From Lachnospiraceae bacterium (GTDB taxonomy: Bacteria; Bacillota; Clostridia; Lachnospirales; Lachnospiraceae): a stretch of DNA of 64,000 bases. Positions 56,870-64,000 of the stretch are shown here, one piece after another. A program made the translations under genes and the position numbers. The notes beneath the pieces are model-generated. The model was not told the origin of the DNA. It saw nothing but the letters and a program-made list of their open reading frames with translations, and ran no database searches. Location: the NCBI GenBank assembly GCA_029062895.1, contig JAIDPF010000067.1, forward strand, positions 1 to 64,000, written 5' to 3'. Numbering within the stretch: the stretch's first letter is position 1; the number at the start of each line of letters is the position of its first letter.

Positions 56870-58135
56870 ATGAAATACATTGGAATGCCCATGGGGATGT
56901 GGGTGTTATTTAGAAAATCCTTTGAACAGAATCTGAATACAGAGTTTGGACTGGACAGGGAGGCGGCAAAAACAGTTGCTGTAAAAGCAAAACCACGGTA
57001 TAAAGAGATCATTGCCGGACTGCCGGAATTTGAAAAGGAAGACCGTTTCAAAATGAATATCGTCAACTGCGCCCTGCTTGCTGCTTTTGTGCTGAATATG
57101 CCGGAGCGGCCTGGTGTAAAACAGCTGACAGCATATTACGCAGATTCCATGATGATTCCTGCTATGAAGTGGTTTTGCCGTAAGAGCGGAAAATCCAAGT
57201 TTTCTGATAAGGATATCTCTTCCATGAAAGCTACGGAGCGGCTGAAGGCTGCAGACAGAAATCCTTATTCGTGGAACATGGAATTTTATCCTTATCCGGA
57301 CGGCAGTGGTTATGAAGCCCGCTTTAGCGCCTGCGGCATCTGCACTCTGATGCGGGAACTTGGGATGTACGACCTTGTTCCTGCCATGTGCCGACTGGAT
57401 TATACCATGAGCGAAGCTAGCGGAGTATCGGACTTTGTCAGGGAGTATACACTGGCTTCGGGCGGTCCGTACTGCGACTGCGGATACAAAAAGAAGCAGG
57501 ACAGAAACGACAATAAAGGCTTTTGGGACAGGTGGGCAAAACGCTATGACAGGACAATATCAATAGAAAAGAATACTTATGCACGGATTCTGCGCCGTAT
57601 GAAGGAAAAGCTGGACAGGGATATGTATGTATTGGAGCTTGCTTGCGGCACAGGAGTTTTGTCCGTGCAGCTTGCGGGGAATGTAAAAATGCTGGAAGCA
57701 ACGGACTTTTCAGAAAAGATGATAGAGCAGGCAAAGCAAAGAAAACATTCCTCCAGACTGCATTTTTCTGTGCAGGATGCAACAGCGCTTCCTTATGCGC
57801 CCGAAACATTTGACGCAGTAATCATTTCAAATGCCCTGCATATTATGCCGGCTCCGGAAAAGGCGCTGGCAGAAATCAGGCGTGTGTTAAAACCGGATGG
57901 GATCTTGATCGCGCCGACATTTACGGCGGCAGGAAGCGTATTTGGGCGTTTAAAGATACGGATGATGGAGCTTTCGGGATTTCAGGTATTTCATAAATGG
58001 AAACCACAGGAATATTTGAATTTTTTAAAGGCTAACGGTTTTACTGTAACAGACAGGGAGGTTTATGGAGGTGCGCTGGCGCTGACATATGCAGAGGCAA
58101 AGGTGAAAGGTAAAAGGAGAGTATGCGGATTATGA
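56870..58135 (+). CDS. Fusion of ATC-hydrolase-like domain with class I methyltransferase
   Basis: N-terminal cysteine-containing FSACGICTLMRELGMYDLVPAMCRLDY...GGPYCDCGYK; C-terminal VLELACGTGVLSVQLAG...NALHIMPAPEKALAEIRRVLKPDG. Confidence 0.8.
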   Translation: MKYIGMPMGMWVLFRKSFEQNLNTEFGLDREAAKTVAVKAKPRYKEIIAGLPEFEKEDRFKMNIVNCALLAAFVLNMPERPGVKQLTAYYADSMMIPAMKWFCRKSGKSKFSDKDISSMKATERLKAADRNPYSWNMEFYPYPDGSGYEARFSACGICTLMRELGMYDLVPAMCRLDYTMSEASGVSDFVREYTLASGGPYCDCGYKKKQDRNDNKGFWDRWAKRYDRTISIEKNTYARILRRMKEKLDRDMYVLELACGTGVLSVQLAGNVKMLEATDFSEKMIEQAKQRKHSSRLHFSVQDATALPYAPETFDAVIISNALHIMPAPEKALAEIRRVLKPDGILIAPTFTAAGSVFGRLKIRMMELSGFQVFHKWKPQEYLNFLKANGFTVTDREVYGGALALTYAEAKVKGKRRVCGL

Positions 58136-58458
58136 ATAGAGTACATTTTGAGGCGGAAACGGATGGCTTTTACGGAGCCTATTGAAAATGCAAAAACAAA
58201 AGTGATGCCGCGATAATCCTGATGCTTGGAGATGTCCCGGAAGATCATATGGCAAGAAGCGGTGTCAGGTGGCTTCATGAACTTGAGGTAAACATCATGT
58301 CAATGTCTCCGGGCAAAAAAGATTACGGGCATCATAATTATCCGCTTGAGAGAATAGAAACCGCAATTATGTGACTGAAAAAGAACGGCATCAGAAAGAT
58401 TGGCATTGCTGGTGCTTCCACTACAGGATCTTATGATAACTATGGGAAAAATTGGTAG
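58132..58458 (+). pseudogene. Acyl-CoA thioester hydrolase/BAAT-type alpha/beta-hydrolase remnant with two in-frame TGA codons
   Basis: MNRVHFEAETDGFYGAY-TGA-KCKNKSDAAIILMLGDVPEDHMARSGVRWLHELEVNIMSMSPGKKDYGHHNYPLERIETAIM-TGA-LKKNGIRKIGIAGASTTGSYDNYGKNW-TAG. Confidence 0.7.
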
Positions 58459-58550
58459 TGTATTGGCGAAAGACTTAAATAACAGGCTTACAGTTTACAA
58501 GTGGCAGGGAAGATAATATCCATATTGAAAATACAGGGAGGTTTTGTTTT

Positions 58551-59717
58551 ATGGAAATTCATTTCAAAAAAGGCGTATATAAGCTCAATGAGCAGAGTAA
58601 TTTTGATTTCCAACTGAACCGTGTCGTCATGTGGGACGGTGGCGATTTGGAAGAGATAAAGGCTGTGGGGCCGAAGATTAAGACAAGCGAGGACTGGAAG
58701 AGGGAACTGATTGCTCTGGGTGACAAGGCGGTATCGGAAGGTAGGACGGAAAATGCTATTGCTTATTACCGGATGAGTGAGTTTTTCATGTATGACGGCG
58801 ACCCGGATAAGAAAGCTTACTATGTGAAAGCAACGGAGATGTTCTACGATTATTACCGGTCTGTTTTTGACAGCGGTGAAGTAGTGCGCTATGAAGTGCC
58901 TTATGAGGATATCGTGCTGCCTGTCATGCTGGCAAAAGCAAAAGGTGAGGAAAAAGATGTGATACTGCTGCATGGCGGGAACGACAGCTATTTTGAGGAA
59001 TTTTTTATCCCTATGCTTTACCTTGCGGAACACGGTTTTTCCACTTATCTGTTTGAGGGACCGGGACAGGGCGGTGTGATGCGGGTGCAGGGAAAACATT
59101 TCACTCATGAGTGGGAGCGTTCGGTGAAGACAATTCTGGACTACTTTGGACTGGATGATGTGACAATCATCGGCGCTTCCCTCGGCGGTATGCTGGCTCC
59201 CCGTGCAGCGGCCTTTGAGAAAAGGATTAAGAGAGTGATCGCATGGAGCGTTTTCCCGAATTTCAGGGATGTCATCCTTTCTGCTTCCAGCCCTGCCGAT
59301 GGGCGGCGCATGAAGTTAGCGAAATGGCTGCTCGATCATAACTGCAGGGGAATCATTAATGCTGTATTCGGCAGACTGGCAAAGAAGGATGAGATGATCC
59401 GCTGGGGATTGGAGCATGGGAAATATGCATATGAGGCGGAGGATGCCTTTGGGTATGCGCAGAAGATGAACCAGTTCCAGATGATGGACATTGCGGATAA
59501 AATCACACAGGATGTCTTGATTGTGGGGGCAAACAGGGACCATTTCATTCCCTATACGATGGTCGGGGAAGAGATTAACGCCTTGAAAAATGTGCATTCA
59601 CTTACCTTCCGTTTATTTACGGATAAGGAAGATGCCTGCAACCATTGTAACTGCGGGAATGTAAAATTGACTTTTGATACTTTTATGAACTGGATTATGC
59701 AGATGAAAGAGTTTTAG
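58551..59717 (+). CDS. Alpha/beta hydrolase (FrsA-like)
   Basis: DVILLHGGNDSYFEEFF, YLFEGPGQGG, VTIIGASLGGMLAPRAAA. Confidence 0.85.
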   Translation: MEIHFKKGVYKLNEQSNFDFQLNRVVMWDGGDLEEIKAVGPKIKTSEDWKRELIALGDKAVSEGRTENAIAYYRMSEFFMYDGDPDKKAYYVKATEMFYDYYRSVFDSGEVVRYEVPYEDIVLPVMLAKAKGEEKDVILLHGGNDSYFEEFFIPMLYLAEHGFSTYLFEGPGQGGVMRVQGKHFTHEWERSVKTILDYFGLDDVTIIGASLGGMLAPRAAAFEKRIKRVIAWSVFPNFRDVILSASSPADGRRMKLAKWLLDHNCRGIINAVFGRLAKKDEMIRWGLEHGKYAYEAEDAFGYAQKMNQFQMMDIADKITQDVLIVGANRDHFIPYTMVGEEINALKNVHSLTFRLFTDKEDACNHCNCGNVKLTFDTFMNWIMQMKEF

Positions 59718-59786
59718 ATATAAGAAGATAGATCGGTCATGCTGCTTACTATACTGTTATCAATAATGATGATGGCTAAGCTGTGC

Positions 59787-60353
59787 CTATCGTAGATTCT
59801 TGATCCCTTGATTGATAAGTTTGGAAGAAAGCTGTATCAATTCCTCCAAGGGCATTTTCTTCCCATCCATGACCCATTGACGGTAGATACCAACGGTTGA
59901 AACCTGTACATACTGGAGGAGGATTCTCTGTGTATATTCATCAAAAGATTGAAACCAGCGTGATTCATGCCAACGGTCATTCATGGTCTGTTCCATGAGA
60001 TCTTTTTGGATAACTCCATAACTTCCGCTGCAGGTAATCCGGTCATAAACTTCACCTGCAGAGGCGGAAAAAGTGAAGAATGCCCGGTTAATCTTATCCA
60101 TGTCTTCGGGAATCCTGTAACCGGCTATCTGCTCCAGATAGCGTGATGAAAAATCAGTCTTCAATTCGCTGAGCAATTCATCCAGATTGTTATAATACTG
60201 ATAAAAGGTCTTTTTGTTGATCATGGCTTGGTCGGACAATTCCTTTACTGTAATGGAATCATATTCTTTCTCACAGATAAGTGCTTCAAAAGCACTTTTT
60301 ATATTGGTGATAGTTCTGCGGATGCGCAAATCCTCTGTTCCATTAAGTTTCAT
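59787..60353 (-). CDS. TetR/AcrR-family transcriptional regulator
   Basis: ITNIKSAFEALICEKEYDSITVKELSDQAMINKKTFYQYYNNLDELL. Confidence 0.93.
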   Translation of the reverse strand: MKLNGTEDLRIRRTITNIKSAFEALICEKEYDSITVKELSDQAMINKKTFYQYYNNLDELLSELKTDFSSRYLEQIAGYRIPEDMDKINRAFFTFSASAGEVYDRITCSGSYGVIQKDLMEQTMNDRWHESRWFQSFDEYTQRILLQYVQVSTVGIYRQWVMDGKKMPLEELIQLSSKLINQGIKNLR

Positions 60354-60447
60354 ATTAATAACTATGCCTTTCTCTCATCCTGCGATATTTGGACCATAGG
60401 CACAAATTCGCGATTGAAAAATAAGATATCAATCTTATTTTTCAATC
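60354..60447 (-). promoter_or_regulatory. Repeated leader element, copy E (upstream of TetR gene)
   Basis: GATTGAAAAATAAGAT-TGAT-ATCTTATTTTTCAATC, GCGAATTTGTGCCTATGGTCCAAATATCGC, AGGATGAGAGAAAGGCATAGTTATTAAT ATG. Confidence 0.8.
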
Positions 60448-60664
60448 TACTCTCCTAAAACTTTAAGTAACTTTTTTGGAGAAAGAGTTACTTATGTGCC
60501 TGATTACAAAAAAGAGTCCATTGATTTGTAACTGTAAAGCAAATATAATTATAATTAAGAAATATGTAACAGTAGTTACATGGTAACACATTAATAAAAT
60601 CAATTCAATAATTTTTTAGAATAAAGATTATTATTATCGGGTTTATGTGTAGGAGGTAAAAAGT

Positions 60665-61201
60665 ATGTCAGCAGAAATTCAACGTGTAAATATGGCAGAT
60701 GAGAGTTATCAGGAAACCTGGAAGGAGATTCAGCGTTCCAGCAGTATGTGTTTCAAGATCAATCATACAGACCCTATGGAACCTAAGTGCAGGGAACTGC
60801 TCCATGAATTGATTCCGAATATGCCCGACACTAGCAACATCATGGCACCCATGCAGATTGATATGGGAAAGAATATGAAGCTTGGAGAGCATGTATTTAT
60901 CAATCACAGTCTCACAGTCATGGCAAGAGGAGATGTGGAGATAGAGGACGGAGTAATGATAGGGCCAAACGCGTCTATTCTTACAGCCAATCATGATTTT
61001 GATGATCACATGGTCTTATTGGTAGGTAAGGTGCATATTAAGAAAAATGCATGGATCGGGGCGAACACTTCTATTCTGGCAGGAGTAACGGTAGGAGAAA
61101 ATGCGGTGGTAGCTGCAGGTGCGGTCGTCACCAAAGAAGTGCCACGGGATACAGTTGTGGGTGGAAACCCGGCAAGGGTTATTAAACAATTAGGAAATTA
61201 A
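60665..61201 (+). CDS. Left-handed beta-helix acyltransferase (sugar O-acetyltransferase-like)
   Basis: hexapeptide repeats [55 protein letters not shown]. Confidence 0.88.
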   Translation: MSAEIQRVNMADESYQETWKEIQRSSSMCFKINHTDPMEPKCRELLHELIPNMPDTSNIMAPMQIDMGKNMKLGEHVFINHSLTVMARGDVEIEDGVMIGPNASILTANHDFDDHMVLLVGKVHIKKNAWIGANTSILAGVTVGENAVVAAGAVVTKEVPRDTVVGGNPARVIKQLGN

Positions 61202-61218
61202 GAAAGAGGGCAGCAGAT

Positions 61219-62208
61219 ATGAAGATGCGGCAATTAGGCAGTCTTACTGTTTCTGAAATCGGCACGGGATGTATGGGGTTTTCGCACGGTTACGGTAAAA
61301 TTCCATCAGAGGATTACAGTATTGAAGCGATCCGTAAGGCTCTGGATTATGGCTGTAATTTCCTTGATACATCTGAGGCTTATGGTCCTTATATGATGCA
61401 GACCGGACATAACGAGAAAATTGTAGGTAAAGCGATTAAAGGACGCAGAAAAGATGTTGTACTGGCGACAAAAATGTTTATCGGTACAGGTGAAGTAAAG
61501 CGCGGCGGTTCTACCTATGATGCGCTTAGGAAGCATCTGGAGGCATCTATGAAACGGCTCCAGACAGATTATGTGGATCTCTATTATCTTCACAGGATCA
61601 ATACGGGTGTCCCCATTGAGTATGTTGCGGAAGGCATGGGGCGGCTGATTGAAGAAGGTCTGATCCGCGGTTGGGGGCTTTCCATGGTAACAACGGATTT
61701 TATTGACAGGGCACATCATGTGACACCCGTTTCGGCGGTTCAGAATATCTACTCCATGATGGAGCGGGATTACGAAAAGAAAGTCATTCCATACTGTCTT
61801 AAAAATAATATCGGATTTGTTTCTTTTTCACCCATTGCCAGCGGTTACCTTTCCGGCAAGGTGACGACAGAAACAAAGTTCTCTGGGGATGATGTGCGTA
61901 AATGGGTTCCGCAGCTTAGAAAAGATAATATCATTGCCAATCAGCCGTTCCTTGATCTGGTATCAGATATGGCAAAGAGAAAGCAGGCGACAAATGCGCA
62001 GATTTCCTTGGCGTGGATGTTACACAAGTATCCCCACGTTGTTCCGATTCCGGGTTCCAAAAATCAAGAGAGAATCCTTGAAAATTTAGGAGCGTGGAAA
62101 GTGGAACTGTCCGATGAAGAATTTCAGGAGTTGGAAAAGGCACTTTCCGGGATACAGGTTTACGGACAGCGCAAAGAAGTGAACATGGGAGCGGAATATA
62201 TAGATTAA
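61219..62208 (+). CDS. Aldo/keto reductase
   Basis: LGSLTVSEIGTGCMGFSHGYG, NFLDTSEAYG, LATKMFI, SLAWMLHKYPHVVPIPGSKNQERILEN. Confidence 0.93.
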   Translation: MKMRQLGSLTVSEIGTGCMGFSHGYGKIPSEDYSIEAIRKALDYGCNFLDTSEAYGPYMMQTGHNEKIVGKAIKGRRKDVVLATKMFIGTGEVKRGGSTYDALRKHLEASMKRLQTDYVDLYYLHRINTGVPIEYVAEGMGRLIEEGLIRGWGLSMVTTDFIDRAHHVTPVSAVQNIYSMMERDYEKKVIPYCLKNNIGFVSFSPIASGYLSGKVTTETKFSGDDVRKWVPQLRKDNIIANQPFLDLVSDMAKRKQATNAQISLAWMLHKYPHVVPIPGSKNQERILENLGAWKVELSDEEFQELEKALSGIQVYGQRKEVNMGAEYID

Positions 62209-62245
62209 AAAACAAAAATAAGTATTTTTTAAGGAGGAAAAAACA

Positions 62246-63364
62246 ATGTCGGATTATTTTGGAAAAGAAACACCAAAGTTGGGATTCGGATTGATGCGTC
62301 TACCCCAAGGGAAGTCGGGTACGGATATCGAACAGGTTAAAAAGATGGTAGATTTGTTTATGGAAGCAGGTTTTACCTACTTTGATACCGCTTTTGTCTA
62401 TGGAACTTCGGAACAGGATATCAAGAAAGTACTTGTTGACCGTTATCCGAGAGAATCCTATACATTGGCAACTAAATTGAATGCATTCATGATGGCACCG
62501 AATGAAAAAGCGGCAAAACAGCAATTTTATACCAGTCTTGAGCGGACAGGCGCAGGATATTTTGACTATTATCTGCTGCACGCTTTTATGGAGAACAATT
62601 ATACCAAGTACGATAAGTATCATCTTTGGGATTTCGTGAAAGATCGTAAGGCGGAGGGGCTTATTAAGTACTTTGGATTCTCGTATCATGCCGGGCCGGA
62701 ACTTCTTGACAGGATTCTCACAAAACACCCGGAGGTGGATTTCATTCAGCTTCAAATTAACTATGCGGATTGGGAAAATCCATCCGTGACTTCCAGAGCC
62801 AACTATGAAGTAGCGCGAAAACACGGTAAATCTATTGTTGTTATGGAGCCGGTAAAAGGAGGTACGCTTGCCAATCCTTCGGTAGAGGTGAAGAAGCTGT
62901 TCAAAGATTATCACCCGGATATGTCTTATGCTTCATGGGCGATCCGTTTTGTAGCATCATTAGACGGAATCATTACGGTACTGTCCGGTATGTCAAATAT
63001 AGAGCAGATGGAAGATAACCTCTCTTACATGAAGAATTTCCAACCATTGAATGAAGAAGAACAAAAAATCATTCAGCAGGCGCAGCGAATTATGGGCAAT
63101 TCCTCCACAATCCCCTGTACAGCATGCCATTACTGCACTGACGGCTGCCCGAAACAAATTAAAATTCCGGATATCTTCTCCGCAGTGAATAAGCAGCTTG
63201 GAAACGGTCAGATGACAGAGGCACTTCAAAGTTATCAAAATGTTGCAGCAGAGGGACACCGTGCTTCGGACTGCATTAACTGTAAACAATGCGAACGTGC
63301 TTGCCCGCAGCATCTTCCTATTACGGAGTACCTGAAACAGTGTGCCGGAATGATGGAAGGTTAA
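62246..63364 (+). CDS. Aldo/keto reductase with C-terminal 4Fe-4S motifs
   Basis: PKLGFGLMRLPQ, YFDTAFVYG; C-terminal CTACHYCTDGCP and CINCKQCERACPQ. Confidence 0.93.
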   Translation: MSDYFGKETPKLGFGLMRLPQGKSGTDIEQVKKMVDLFMEAGFTYFDTAFVYGTSEQDIKKVLVDRYPRESYTLATKLNAFMMAPNEKAAKQQFYTSLERTGAGYFDYYLLHAFMENNYTKYDKYHLWDFVKDRKAEGLIKYFGFSYHAGPELLDRILTKHPEVDFIQLQINYADWENPSVTSRANYEVARKHGKSIVVMEPVKGGTLANPSVEVKKLFKDYHPDMSYASWAIRFVASLDGIITVLSGMSNIEQMEDNLSYMKNFQPLNEEEQKIIQQAQRIMGNSSTIPCTACHYCTDGCPKQIKIPDIFSAVNKQLGNGQMTEALQSYQNVAAEGHRASDCINCKQCERACPQHLPITEYLKQCAGMMEG

Positions 63365-63462
63365 GGAGATCAAGCATGAACCAAACACGGAAACTTGTAT
63401 CCGAAGAATATGAAAAGCTGGAACAATGAGGGATATTTCATAACAGATAACAGGAGGTATTT

Positions 63463-63645
63463 ATGGCTAAGATATTGATTGCGTATTTTTCACACGCAGG
63501 ACAGAATTATTCTCACGGAGGAAGTGGCTTTTCCAATTCTTTAAACGACATCGCAAGGTTTTGCCCTAACGCAACGATAAAAGGGGGTCTGGCGATAAAT
63601 GGCGACGATGCAGCAAAAGTGATAAGATGCTTGAAAAATGGTTAA
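63463..63645 (+). pseudogene. Flavodoxin with large internal in-frame deletion
   Basis: MAKILIAYFSHAGQNYS joined to HGGSGFSNSLNDIARFCPNATIKGGLAINGDDA. Confidence 0.65.
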
Positions 63646-63681
63646 AGAGAATAAATATTTCATAATGAGGAGGAAATCAAG

Positions 63682-64000
63682 ATGACACAGACATATATCA
63701 CATTAAATAACGGAACAAAAATCCCGCAGTTTGGCATGGGAGTATTCATGGTGCCGGAAGGCGAAGAAACAAAGCAAGCGTGTCTTAGCGCTTTAAAATT
63801 AGGATATCGGCATATTGACACTGCTCATGCCTATCAAAATGAGCGCAGCGTAGGTGCAGCCGTCCGGGAAAGCGGTATCCCGCGAGATGAAATTTGGGTT
63901 ACTTCCAAACTGTGGCCGAGTGAGTACGGCGAGGGAAAGACAATGGCTGGTATTGACAAGATGTTAGAGCGTCTGGGCATCGGCTATATTGATCTGCTTT
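63682..64000 (+). CDS. Aldo/keto reductase (partial, runs off window)
   Basis: MTQTYITLNNGTKIPQFGMGVFMVPEGEET...LGYRHIDTAHAYQNERSVGAAVRESG. Confidence 0.9.
   Translation, partial: MTQTYITLNNGTKIPQFGMGVFMVPEGEETKQACLSALKLGYRHIDTAHAYQNERSVGAAVRESGIPRDEIWVTSKLWPSEYGEGKTMAGIDKMLERLGIGYIDLL

Noticed and set aside
58132-58458. Selenoprotein interpretation of the in-frame TGA codons (also 8217..8219)
   Set aside because: No redox-type Sec context and no convincing SECIS hairpin after the TGA; nonsense mutation is simpler.

Overview
The window looks like a low-GC Firmicutes (probably Lachnospiraceae) chromosome segment of about 64 kb. This is inferred from gene content and RBS style; no search was run. 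Main blocks: (i) a tandem ABC exporter pair beside a remnant of an Rpn-family gene; (ii) a GHKL histidine kinase/LytTR regulator pair with a 21-bp-period direct repeat just upstream of the promoter of an adjacent unknown membrane-protein cluster; (iii) a six-gene minus-strand operon (LytTR regulator, STAS protein, CPBP protease, two TrbL/VirB6-like membrane proteins, 766-aa cNMP-binding-like protein) with no other type IV secretion genes; (iv) a sulfur/cysteine block (metB/mccB-like, malY/patB-like, gshA-like, class II amidotransferase, cysK, mnmA, nifS, nifU, two ABC importers sharing one fused substrate-binding protein, Rrf2 regulator); (v) a BlaI/M56 peptidase pair; (vi) a methyltransferase/hydrolase/aldo-keto reductase region with several decayed genes. 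The strongest non-coding signals are: a leader element present five times upstream of unrelated genes (variable perfect hairpin, GTGCCTGCGGC hairpin, GGAAAGGYATGGTWATTAATATG); a candidate cysteine attenuator with a CCC leader peptide ahead of the fused binding-protein operon; a candidate ~92-nt small RNA upstream of parB; and two copies of a promoter carrying paired GTTAG-N6-CTAAC dyads. All calls come from reading the sequence and supplied ORFs; no database search was run.
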